From Chitinibacter fontanus (GTDB taxonomy: Bacteria > Pseudomonadota > Gammaproteobacteria > Burkholderiales > Chitinibacteraceae): a stretch of 64,000 nt of DNA. Where the stretch lies: contig NZ_CP058952.1 of the NCBI RefSeq assembly GCF_013423785.1, forward strand, positions 1,178,001 through 1,242,000, written 5' to 3'. The position numbers were made by a program, and so were the translations under genes. Shown one piece after another: positions 8,517-16,947 of the stretch. The notes beneath the pieces are model-generated. The model made no database searches, was not told where the DNA came from, and saw only the letters and a list, made by a program, of their open reading frames with translations. The number at the start of each line of letters is the position of its first letter. Position 1 is the first letter of the stretch.

Positions 8517-9435
8517 TACGCTTCCCTCCGCGGCCAATCAAAGCAGCCAACCCCGCCAAACCCAATACAGCTAGCGTCAGCATAATTGATAGCACCGAAC
8601 CAAATGGCCAATCTCGGCTATCCAAGAATTGCTGCTTAATCAAATTACCAATCATGATTCCATCAGTTCCGCCAATCAGATCTGGCACTGCAAACATCCC
8701 CAAGGCCGGAATGAACACCAAGGCTGCACCTGCCCATACCCCCGGGAGGGATAGCGGCCAAGTCACCTTCCAGAAACGCTGCCAAGCAGATGCCCCTAGA
8801 TCTTGTGCTGCATCGAGTAATGCCAGATCGTGTTTTTCCAAATTGGCATACAAGGGCAAGACCATAAATGGTAAATGCACATACACCAGCACGATAATCA
8901 CGGCAAAGTGACTAAACATCAGCTGCACCGGGCCAATACCAATCAGCCCCAATACTTGGTTGATTGCCATGGTGAAATAGCCTTGGGGCCCCAGAATAAT
9001 CATCCATGCGTACACACGGATCAGAAAATTACTCCAGAACGGCAAAATCACCAGCAAAATCATCAAATCGCGGTATTTTTTGGGGCTACGGGCAATAAGC
9101 CAGGCCAAAGGGTATGCAAGTAGTAAACACACTAAAGTGGTAATACCGGCATACCAAAATGATTTAACAAAGAGCTCAACATAAATCGAGTCTTCAAAAA
9201 ACCGGCCAAAGTTTTCAAATGTCAGGTAATCACGCCAATTACTGGCATTAACCAAAATCTCATTCGCGCCCGTTTCTGGATTCGGCCCTATCAATGGCAG
9301 CAAACCACCGTAATCCCCAGGAAAACGGAAGGCAGCAAAGGCCATAATCAGCGAGGGGATCGCAAAAAAGATCAACAAATACAATAATGGAGGCCCTGAG
9401 ATCAGCCACTTATTGAGTCGATTTGACTTCGCCAT
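8506..9435 (-). CDS. potB: Polyamine ABC transporter permease (PotB/PotH)
   Basis: A 309-residue inner-membrane permease, partner of PotC. It has about six helices, with the EAA loop in LALLDAAQDLGASAWQRFWKV. The N-terminus shows the PotB/PotH first helix (PLLYLLIFFAIPSLIMAF) followed by a periplasmic loop. The start has GAGG at the right spacing. It begins 10 bp after the potA stop and overlaps potC by 11 bp. Confidence 0.94.
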   Translation of the reverse strand: MAKSNRLNKWLISGPPLLYLLIFFAIPSLIMAFAAFRFPGDYGGLLPLIGPNPETGANEILVNASNWRDYLTFENFGRFFEDSIYVELFVKSFWYAGITTLVCLLLAYPLAWLIARSPKKYRDLMILLVILPFWSNFLIRVYAWMIILGPQGYFTMAINQVLGLIGIGPVQLMFSHFAVIIVLVYVHLPFMVLPLYANLEKHDLALLDAAQDLGASAWQRFWKVTWPLSLPGVWAGAALVFIPALGMFAVPDLIGGTDGIMIGNLIKQQFLDSRDWPFGSVLSIMLTLAVLGLAGLAALIGRGGKRNAL

Positions 9436-9445
9436 GCTCTACGCC

Positions 9446-10534
9446 TCACGCCAAAATGAAATGGCCAGCGTCAAAACGCCATGCCAGTTCAACGAGGTCA
9501 TTATCATCAAAAAACTTGGCTCGCCCTGGCGCCGAGTTTGGCAACATGGTTTCCACCAGCATCCCGTTATCCAGCTCAACGATATAAATCGTCACATCAC
9601 CCAGATAGAGGCAATCGTGCACCTTGCCTTTGAAATGCACTTCATCTGCATCACCGCTGGGCAACGTGGCACCCAGTTTGATTTTTTCCGGCCGCAAAGT
9701 CAGGCAACCTGATTGTCCCACTTGTGCGCCAGCCACTGGCAAGGTTTCCGCGACACCAACGCCGGCAATCTCGACTTGCATGCGGTCAGTACCGATGGAT
9801 TTAATCGTGGCATCGAGCAAATTACACTGGCCGATAAAGTCAGCAACAAAGCGGCTTTTCGGGTAGCTATAGATCGTCTCAGGCGCATCAAGCTGCGCCA
9901 CTTCGCCTTTATTCATTACGGCGATGCGATGCGAGAGTGCCAGCGCTTCACCTTGGTCGTGCGTGACATACACAAAGGTAATGCCGACTTCTTTTTGCAG
10001 ATTAATCAGCTCGATCTGCATCTCTTCGCGCAACTTGGCATCCAGCGCCGACAACGGCTCGTCGAGCAACAGCAAGCGCGGACGATTAACCAGCGCACGG
10101 GCAATCGCTACCCGCTGACGTTGGCCACCGGACAACTCGTTCGGGAAGCGAGTCGCAAATTGGCTCAGACGCACGTCTTCCAACACCTCGGTGACGCGTT
10201 GTTTAATTTCCTCGGCGCCTACATTGGCCATTTTCAAGGGAAAGGCAATATTCTGCGCAACCGTCATATGCGGAAATAGCGCGTAATTTTGAAACACGGT
10301 ATGCACTGGACGTTTTTCCGGCGGAACCCCTGCCACATTCACGCCATCGAGCACAATCTCACCCGAATCAGGCTGTTCAAACCCCGCCAACATCCTGAGC
10401 AATGTGGTTTTACCGCAACCGGATGGCCCCAATAGCGTAAAAAACTCACCCGCCTCTACCGAGAGGCTAACGTGGTTAACCGCTGTAAAATCACCAAAGC
10501 GTTTTACAACATCCCGAATCTCAAGCAGCGCCAT
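9446..10534 (-). CDS. potA: Polyamine ABC transporter ATPase (PotA)
   Basis: The cytoplasmic ATPase of the polyamine importer, about 362 residues. Walker A is GPSGCGKT, the signature is LSGGQRQR, Walker B is LLLLDEP, and the switch His is in VTHDQGEA. The C-terminal part (about 290-360) is the TOBE regulatory domain. ATG 10532-10534 (MALLEIRDVVKRFG) is chosen because GAGGA precedes it. The upstream ATG at 10576 has no ribosome-binding site. It is the first gene of the four-gene operon. Confidence 0.95.
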   Translation of the reverse strand: MALLEIRDVVKRFGDFTAVNHVSLSVEAGEFFTLLGPSGCGKTTLLRMLAGFEQPDSGEIVLDGVNVAGVPPEKRPVHTVFQNYALFPHMTVAQNIAFPLKMANVGAEEIKQRVTEVLEDVRLSQFATRFPNELSGGQRQRVAIARALVNRPRLLLLDEPLSALDAKLREEMQIELINLQKEVGITFVYVTHDQGEALALSHRIAVMNKGEVAQLDAPETIYSYPKSRFVADFIGQCNLLDATIKSIGTDRMQVEIAGVGVAETLPVAGAQVGQSGCLTLRPEKIKLGATLPSGDADEVHFKGKVHDCLYLGDVTIYIVELDNGMLVETMLPNSAPGRAKFFDDNDLVELAWRFDAGHFILA

Positions 10535-10635
10535 GATTATCCTCACGAAAAAGCCGCGCCATTTTATCAAACTCATCTGCTACGGGGGGGAAAAATCGCC
10601 GCTAATGCACGCTATTCGTCAGTTTCCTAGGATTT

Positions 10636-10655
10636 AATCAAATAAAAATTTGATT
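10636..10655. promoter_or_regulatory. Perfect inverted repeat AATCAAAT-N4-ATTTGATT
   Basis: Eight-base arms around a 4-bp AAAA spacer, in the 240-bp gap between the divergent pot operon and the HD-GYP gene. Location and symmetry suit a repressor or activator site for one or both directions. The regulator is unknown. Confidence 0.4.
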
Positions 10656-10774
10656 TGCGCCACGCCGATGTCAGCAGAACCTAGCCTAAAATGGCGAATC
10701 AGTTACAATTGGCTCGTACACCCTTGGTGTTAGCTTCGATCACAGCATAACCAACACGGCAGATAGAATTCCCC

Positions 10775-12151
10775 TTGGAAACTCGCATCCACGTTCTTGA
10801 TCTCCAAAAAGGCTTGTTTGTTGCTGAGCTTGACCGCCCTTGGCTAGACACGCCATTTTTAATGCAAGGCTTTTTGCTGGAGACCCCACAGCAACTAGAA
10901 CAACTGCGTGAACATTGTGAATATGTAACCGTTGATTTAGCTCGCTCAACCGGGGGTATTGTTCGCTGGGCCAATCTCGCTGCTGGTTTAAAGCCTATAC
11001 ATAGCGAATTTAATTCACCCAACATCAGCGCACTCATTCGCAGCCCAGTCGAAGAGAAAGAACGCCAAGAGCGAATCAGCGTACTGCGCGAGCTACGGCG
11101 ACTTTTCTCTGGCTTGTTTAAACGTAATGAACAGGATGGCAATCCTTCTCCAGGCCTCAGCCAGCGCCACGAAGCGCCAATTGTGCTCTATGACCGGGAA
11201 GAGAAAGTTGAGCTTGAGCTCCCCAAAGCACAAGCAGTTCACCGTGCCTCGCGGGAATTTATGCAAAGCCTGCTTGAGGCAGTACGCTGCGATCTGCAAC
11301 CCAAAATCGAGGACGCCAATCTGGTCGTCAATGATTTGGTCGATTCGATTGTGCGCAATCCCAACGCCCTACTGCTGCTCACCCAACTAAAAGATCGCGA
11401 TCAATATAGCTATTCACATGCAATTGATACGGCCGTTTACCTGCTCGCATTTGGCCGCCATCTGGGCTATCCGATTGAAGAATTAAAAAAACTAGGCTTA
11501 GCGGGCTTGATGCTCGATATTGGCAAGGTCAAGCTGCCAACCGAACTACTCAACCGTACCGGGCGTTATACCCAAGCAGAATTCATGCTGATGAAAACGC
11601 ATGTAACGCACAGTCTGGATATCCTAGGGCAAATGGATGGGGTACCGCTGGATGTGGTCGATATGGTGGCGCGACATCATGAGCGTTACGATGGCAGCGG
11701 CTACCCTAACGGCTTAAAAGCCGAAGAAATCGGCATGTTTGCTAGCATGGCTGGCATTGTCGATTGCTTTACCGCGCTCACCAGCGAGCGCAATTATTCC
11801 GACGCCAAGCCCGCCCATGAAGCATTGCAATTGCTCTACAAATGGAGCGAAAAATACTTCCACCCGGCCCTGATTGAGCAATTTGCCCAGTGCGTTGGTA
11901 TTTTCCACGTCGGTACCTTAGTTGAGCTATCCACCGGTGAAGTCGGGATTGTCATTGGTCAAAATCGGGTACGGCGCTTGAAGCCCAAATTGATGATTAT
12001 TCTGGGTAGCGATAAACAGCCGTATGCCAAACCACATACGCTTGATTTGATTACCAACCCTACCGCACCAAACGGGCTACCGATCTCACTCCGGCGCGAG
12101 TTATCGCGCGGTGCCTACAATATTGATCCACGCGAGTATTTCCTGGAGTAG
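10775..12151 (+). CDS. HD-GYP domain protein with N-terminal DUF3391 (c-di-GMP phosphodiesterase family)
   Basis: A 458-residue cytoplasmic protein. Residues 1-130 look like the DUF3391 domain (TRIHVLDLQKGLFVAELDRPW). Residues about 195-370 form an HD-GYP domain, whose family hydrolyses cyclic di-GMP. The GYP part is intact (HHERYDGSGYP, 301-311), but the HDIGK metal motif reads LDIGK (Leu247-Lys251), so a metal-ligand His is missing. Activity may be altered or lost. The only usable start is TTG 10775, without a clear ribosome-binding site. The EAL gene follows after 4 bp, and the two are surely co-transcribed. Confidence 0.88.
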   Translation: METRIHVLDLQKGLFVAELDRPWLDTPFLMQGFLLETPQQLEQLREHCEYVTVDLARSTGGIVRWANLAAGLKPIHSEFNSPNISALIRSPVEEKERQERISVLRELRRLFSGLFKRNEQDGNPSPGLSQRHEAPIVLYDREEKVELELPKAQAVHRASREFMQSLLEAVRCDLQPKIEDANLVVNDLVDSIVRNPNALLLLTQLKDRDQYSYSHAIDTAVYLLAFGRHLGYPIEELKKLGLAGLMLDIGKVKLPTELLNRTGRYTQAEFMLMKTHVTHSLDILGQMDGVPLDVVDMVARHHERYDGSGYPNGLKAEEIGMFASMAGIVDCFTALTSERNYSDAKPAHEALQLLYKWSEKYFHPALIEQFAQCVGIFHVGTLVELSTGEVGIVIGQNRVRRLKPKLMIILGSDKQPYAKPHTLDLITNPTAPNGLPISLRRELSRGAYNIDPREYFLE

Positions 12152-12155
12152 CGAT

Positions 12156-13415
12156 ATGCCGCAGCGCCCTATCGACAGTATTTCATCTGCCATCACGCCG
12201 CGGCATTTACTGGATGAATCCATCACTCAGGGCATTGAGCTATCAGGCACACACAGAAAAAGTGCCGTCATTTACCTAGAATTACGGCATTTACATCCGG
12301 GGCACTATCGCGACCGGCTGATTGAGCTGATGGTTAGCCGTCTCAAAACTGTCCTGCGCAATGGTGATCTGCTGTTTCAATTGGATTCTCACTCGGTCGT
12401 GCTGCTGTTGAATCAGCTCAGTGGGCTCAGTCACGCCACCCTAGCCGCACATCGTGCACAGCAAGTTTTGCAAGAAGCCAGTGCAGATGGGCAGAAACTC
12501 TACCCACAAATCGGCATTGCAATCGCCCCCGATCATGGCGTGGATAGCGAAGCATTGATCGATGCCGCCAAACTAGCGGCTCATCAGTTTGCCCAAGAGC
12601 ATATTGGAATTTACGACCCGGAACGCGACTGGCTAGGTCAACAATTGCTGCGGCTGGAAATTCCCTTGCGCGAAGCGTTGCACCAAAATGCCTTTCATTT
12701 AGCATTCCAGCCTCAAGTAGATCAGCAAACCACGCTCACCACAGGGCTGGAAGTTTTGCTCCGCTGGGACAACCCGATCTTGGGCAGTATTTCGCCTTAC
12801 GAAATCATCAGCGTCACCGAGCATCTAGGGCTGATGGATAGACTGACACAGTGGATTATTCAAACCGCCTTGCGCAATTTTGCTCAACTTAGGCAGGCTG
12901 GTTTTCAAGGCAGTTTAAGCATTAATTTGGCGCCCAATAATCTGCGCGACCCACATTTGGCAGGGTTCATTTCTAACGCGCTGGCGGTCTGGAGCATTCC
13001 CGCCGAGAAAGTTATTTTTGAAATTACCGAATCGGCGGTAATCGAAGAGTTTGAAATGGCGCTCAAACAGCTACAGCAAATCAAAGAGATGGGCTCGCGC
13101 TTGGCACTGGATGATTTTGGTACCGGCTATTCGTCACTGGCTTATTTAAAACGCCTCCCCATCGACGAGTTGAAAATCGATCGCAGTTTTATTATGAATC
13201 TAGCCACCGATGCCGATGATCGAGCGATTGTGCAAAGCATTATCGAATTGGCTCATCGCCTACAGCTCAATGTTGTTGCAGAAGGCGTAGAAACCGCCGC
13301 GGAAAAAGAAGTGCTGCAACATTTTGGCTGCAACGCAATCCAAGGTTTTTACTACAGCAAGCCGCTGATCCTGAGCGAGATTCAATCCTACCTGCAACAG
13401 CGAGCGCCCCAATGA
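12156..13415 (+). CDS. EAL domain c-di-GMP phosphodiesterase with degenerate GGDEF-like N-terminus
   Basis: A 419-residue protein. Residues about 15-145 resemble a degenerate GGDEF fold (LDSHS stands where GGDEF would be). Residues about 165-410 are an EAL domain: EVLLRW for the EAL motif, FEITES, LALDDFGTGYSSL, LKIDRSF and VVAEGVET are all present, so c-di-GMP hydrolysis to pGpG is expected. ATG 12156 is chosen over an upstream ATG at 12111 because GGAG lies at the right distance. It starts 4 bp after the HD-GYP stop and overlaps the dGTPase start by 4 bp (ATGA). Confidence 0.92.
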   Translation: MPQRPIDSISSAITPRHLLDESITQGIELSGTHRKSAVIYLELRHLHPGHYRDRLIELMVSRLKTVLRNGDLLFQLDSHSVVLLLNQLSGLSHATLAAHRAQQVLQEASADGQKLYPQIGIAIAPDHGVDSEALIDAAKLAAHQFAQEHIGIYDPERDWLGQQLLRLEIPLREALHQNAFHLAFQPQVDQQTTLTTGLEVLLRWDNPILGSISPYEIISVTEHLGLMDRLTQWIIQTALRNFAQLRQAGFQGSLSINLAPNNLRDPHLAGFISNALAVWSIPAEKVIFEITESAVIEEFEMALKQLQQIKEMGSRLALDDFGTGYSSLAYLKRLPIDELKIDRSFIMNLATDADDRAIVQSIIELAHRLQLNVVAEGVETAAEKEVLQHFGCNAIQGFYYSKPLILSEIQSYLQQRAPQ

Positions 13416-14737
13416 GCATGCAATGGCAACAACTACTGAGCGCGCAACGACTTGGCGTAGATGACACGGGCAGCAGCGACACCGAAGCCGGGCGCAGCAA
13501 TTACCATAAAGACCACGACCGGATCGTATTCTGTTCTCCATTTCGTCGCATGGGGCGTAAAACGCAAGTTCACCCAATGACCGAAAATGACCACGTTCAT
13601 ACCCGGCTAACGCACAGTATTGAAGTCGCCTGTGTAGGCCGCAGCTTGGGGGTATTGATTGGTGAACGCTTGCAAGGCGAATTACCCGCGCATATCACGC
13701 CTTATGATCTGGGTGGCATCGTGCAGGCGGCTTGCCTCGCTCACGATATTGGCAACCCGCCATTCGGCCATGCTGGCGAATATGCTATTCGCGATTGGTT
13801 CCGTCGCCCCGAGCATGCCTACCTAATGCAAAACCTCAGCGCACAAGAGCGGCGCGATCTAATGACTTACGAAGGCAATGCGCAGGGGTTTCGCATTATT
13901 ACACAGCTGGAAAATCATCGTTTTGAAGGCGGGCTGCGTTTAACTTATGCCACGCTGGGCGCCACACTCAAATACCCTTGGACCAGTGAACATGCGGGTG
14001 GCAAGGGTAAATTCAGTTGCTACGAATCCGAGCGCAGTATTTTGCAGCACGTCGCGCAGACCTTAGGGCTGCCAGAAATCAGCGCTGGCAAATGGGCGCG
14101 CCACCCATTGTCATACCTGATGGAAGCTGCGGATGATATTTGTTACGCCATTTTGGATTTGGAAGATGGCATTGAAATTGGCATGCTGCCTTATGAAACG
14201 GTAGAGCCATTGTTAATGAAAATTTGTGGTGGCGAACGCAGTTTACTAGAGCTGGAAGTAGCAGCAGCGCCATCGACCCGGCGCAAAATATCGCTACTGC
14301 GTGGCAAAGCGATTGACCGCTGTATTCGTGAAGTAGCCAATACATTTATGGCAAATTATCAGCGCCTGATGGAGGGCAGCTATCAGGGAGATTTACTCAA
14401 TGATTGCCCCTACACCATGCGGCAAGGCATTAATGAAGCAAAGCAACTGGCGCGGGATCGTATTTTCAATGAGCGGCGCAAAATTGAAATTGAAGTGGGC
14501 TCATTTACCTGCCTTGATATTTTGCTCGATGCCTTCTGCAAAGCTTCGTATGAGCTCAAAGTCAGCTCCCATATGCCTTTTCGCATGAAACGGGTGCTAG
14601 ACCTAATGGAATACAACGCGCCGCGTAAAGACTGGCCACTGTACGAAACATATCGCCGCGTGCTGGATTTTATCGGTGGCATGACCGATAACTATGCCAC
14701 TTACCTAGCACAACAAGTTGGCGGCATGGGCAGGTAA
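13412..14737 (+). CDS. dgt: Deoxyguanosinetriphosphate triphosphohydrolase family protein (dGTPase)
   Basis: A 441-residue HD-domain hydrolase that removes triphosphate from dGTP or other dNTPs. The HD metal motifs are RLTHSIEV and LAHDIGNPPFGHAGE; the N-terminal FCSPFRRMGRKTQV block is typical of the bacterial dGTPase family. The start codon overlaps the EAL stop (ATGA), so translation is probably coupled. It is the last gene of the HD-GYP/EAL/dgt operon. The substrate preference within dNTPs is not evident. Confidence 0.93.
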   Translation: MSMQWQQLLSAQRLGVDDTGSSDTEAGRSNYHKDHDRIVFCSPFRRMGRKTQVHPMTENDHVHTRLTHSIEVACVGRSLGVLIGERLQGELPAHITPYDLGGIVQAACLAHDIGNPPFGHAGEYAIRDWFRRPEHAYLMQNLSAQERRDLMTYEGNAQGFRIITQLENHRFEGGLRLTYATLGATLKYPWTSEHAGGKGKFSCYESERSILQHVAQTLGLPEISAGKWARHPLSYLMEAADDICYAILDLEDGIEIGMLPYETVEPLLMKICGGERSLLELEVAAAPSTRRKISLLRGKAIDRCIREVANTFMANYQRLMEGSYQGDLLNDCPYTMRQGINEAKQLARDRIFNERRKIEIEVGSFTCLDILLDAFCKASYELKVSSHMPFRMKRVLDLMEYNAPRKDWPLYETYRRVLDFIGGMTDNYATYLAQQVGGMGR

Positions 14738-14791
14738 GCCGGGTATATCAACCCAGCCAATATAAAATAATACTTCCAAGACGATACCCAG

Positions 14792-16426
14792 TTACGTATC
14801 AAAATCAATGGGGATACCCAGTGCAGGCGCTTGCCATTGATAGTCAGGGTGTAGCAGATCGCACTCAGGACGATACAGCTGCCAATCGAGATGTAACAAC
14901 CGTAACACAGTCCAAGCCAACCAATCGGACCGGGCGCGGGCGGGCAATTGACGATCTGCCGCCCACTGGCTTTGCCAGATCATCAGGGGGATGCGATAGC
15001 CCGCAGCGCTTTGCTGGCTATGTCCGGCATGGTCGAGCGTATGCGCCACCTCTTGCCCATGATCGGAAAAATACAGCCATGCCCGTTCCCCTGAAGCCGT
15101 CTGAGTTAATGCTAATAAGTCAGCCATGACTTGATCGTGATAACGGAGCGCGGCATCGTATTCGCGCCGCAAGGTACGCAAATACGCCGATCTACCCTGT
15201 GCTTGCAATTGCTGCTCGACAGTATCCGCTCCAAAGTCTGTTGTCGTCGCCGGATAACGTAAGCGATAGTGGGGGTGCGCGCCCAATAAGTGCACGATGA
15301 TCAATTTATGTGCAGCAGCATCTGCAAGCGCCTGTTGCAGCAAAGGCTTCACTTGCTGATCCAGACTTTTGGCCGAGCGCCCAGGCTGGGAATTAATAAA
15401 ATGGGCTGCATGACTAAACCGCGCATGCTCTTGCTCGATCGCAACATCATCGTGGTTGGAAATCCACCAGATTTTGTAACCTGCATCACGTGCGATCGCA
15501 AGTAGATGCTGCGCAGGCGTCGCTTCAGGCTCGCCAAAATAAAAGAAATTGCGCAAGGCCGGAACGGTAGCTGCAGCGCTCGACCAAGCGTATGGCACCA
15601 CCTGCAAAGCTTGACCCAGCTCTCCTTGTTTGTGCTGCATCTGCGGGCTGGTCAGGCGCGGATAACCGTATAGGCTTAAGTTTTGCCGATTAACACTATC
15701 GCTAATCACCACCACCAGCGTATTGGGCGTGGCTATATTTAAATGCAACTTGGTTTGCTGGGCATGGCTGAGCAACTTAGCCCTGTGAGCAGTCATATCT
15801 GCCCAGCCAGCTTCCAGCTGATTGAGTTGCTGCCACCACATAGGCCAGAAAATCACTGGGTGATAGCGCCGCCAGGGTTTAAGCGCCAAAGCAGCAAAAA
15901 TGAGTGCTAACAGCAAAAGAGTAATCGTCCAACTCGCACGCCCCCAGGTGATAGCAGGCCGCTCGCCACGCCACCATCTACGCAGACAATACGCCATACT
16001 CAGCAAAGCCAATAGTGCAAAACCAGCCCAAAAGTAAATCTGGTACTGGTACATGTGCAGGTATTCAATTGATTCGCGTGGATTGGTATTTGCTAGTGCG
16101 GCCAGCACCAAAGCACTATTGGGCAGCGCCTGATACGTCGCTAATAAATAGGCGCGGATAGCGCCATCAACAATAAATAAGCCCGCCCAGATTGCAGCGG
16201 CAACGAGCTGGAGTATTTTTTGCCATTGGCTGCGGCTCTGATAAAGCAGTAGCAGCGGCGCTGGCAATGCCAGCACAAAAACCTGCCCTACCCGCCAATC
16301 ATCATGCCCAACCGTAATCGCTACACCCAAGGTGGCCACTAGCAGGCAATAGGGCCAGACTGCAGCAAACTGAGCTTTCCAAGCCATGCTACGCAGCGTT
16401 AAGTCACGCAAAAAAACACTGTCCAT
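14792..16426 (-). CDS. Phosphoethanolamine transferase-like membrane protein (EptA/sulfatase superfamily)
   Basis: A 544-residue inner-membrane protein with about five N-terminal helices (to about residue 185) and a periplasmic alkaline-phosphatase-like domain. The layout matches EptA-type enzymes that add phosphoethanolamine to surface glycolipids. Visible motifs are NLSLYGYPRLTSP, Thr287 in AAATVPAL (expected nucleophile), HLLGAHPHY and SDHGQE (Asp455/His456). The usual metal-binding Glu of the GE(S/T)xR motif is replaced by Asp243 (ISDSVNR), so it is a diverged member. The start has AAAGG upstream. It converges on dgt. The acceptor is unknown. Confidence 0.78.
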   Translation of the reverse strand: MDSVFLRDLTLRSMAWKAQFAAVWPYCLLVATLGVAITVGHDDWRVGQVFVLALPAPLLLLYQSRSQWQKILQLVAAAIWAGLFIVDGAIRAYLLATYQALPNSALVLAALANTNPRESIEYLHMYQYQIYFWAGFALLALLSMAYCLRRWWRGERPAITWGRASWTITLLLLALIFAALALKPWRRYHPVIFWPMWWQQLNQLEAGWADMTAHRAKLLSHAQQTKLHLNIATPNTLVVVISDSVNRQNLSLYGYPRLTSPQMQHKQGELGQALQVVPYAWSSAAATVPALRNFFYFGEPEATPAQHLLAIARDAGYKIWWISNHDDVAIEQEHARFSHAAHFINSQPGRSAKSLDQQVKPLLQQALADAAAHKLIIVHLLGAHPHYRLRYPATTTDFGADTVEQQLQAQGRSAYLRTLRREYDAALRYHDQVMADLLALTQTASGERAWLYFSDHGQEVAHTLDHAGHSQQSAAGYRIPLMIWQSQWAADRQLPARARSDWLAWTVLRLLHLDWQLYRPECDLLHPDYQWQAPALGIPIDFDT

Positions 16427-16575
16427 ACAACCTTTGCCGCGCTCAAAAGACAGATCACAGACCCTGGGCTAAGCATAAAGTTCTGCTTGAGCGAACAAAG
16501 AAAGTCTGCGAGACTGCGCCGCTTTAGTTCAAATCTTGCTGTGGCACATCAAGCAGCAAGCTCACTAGGTTTATC

Positions 16576-16866
16576 ATGAAAGCTGTTTATTTTGCGGCCA
16601 GCATTGCCCTTTGCCTCGGTTTGGGCGGATGCGCAGTAGTCACTACCACTGCAGTCGTCGGTGCGGCGGCGGTCGGTGTGGCAACCACAGCCGTTGGTAT
16701 TACCTACGATGCAACCAAAGCGGTTGCCAAAGGGGCAGTCAGCGCAGGGACTTATGCCTATGAGGCAGCAACGGAAACTAATGCGCCAACCAGTTCCCCA
16801 GCCAGTAGAACGCCAGCACCAACACCAACGATGGAGTCTGCCATCAGCATGCCATTGGTGGAATAA
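16576..16866 (+). CDS. Small lipoprotein with glycine/alanine-rich core
   Basis: A 96-residue predicted lipoprotein. The signal peptide ends in a lipobox (LGLGGC, Cys19). The following stretch is hydrophobic and rich in Ala, Val and Thr (VVTTTAVVGAAAVGVATTAVG), and the C-terminal 30 residues are Pro/Ser/Thr-rich and probably disordered. I do not recognise a function. It stands alone between a divergent transferase gene and a bidirectional terminator. Confidence 0.75.
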   Translation: MKAVYFAASIALCLGLGGCAVVTTTAVVGAAAVGVATTAVGITYDATKAVAKGAVSAGTYAYEAATETNAPTSSPASRTPAPTPTMESAISMPLVE

Positions 16867-16892
16867 ATCCAATTGCACAGCTGGCCAGGCGC

Positions 16893-16928
16893 AATAAAAA
16901 ACCCACCGACTTTCGGTGGGTTTTTTAT
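16893..16928. terminator. Bidirectional terminator
   Basis: The stem CCCACCGA / TCGGTGGG (16902-16909, 16913-16920) has a short loop. It is flanked by AATAAAAAA on the left and TTTTTTATT on the right. It serves the lipoprotein gene (plus) and the LPMO gene (minus). Confidence 0.92.
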
Positions 16929-16947
16929 TCAACTACAGCTAATCAAT

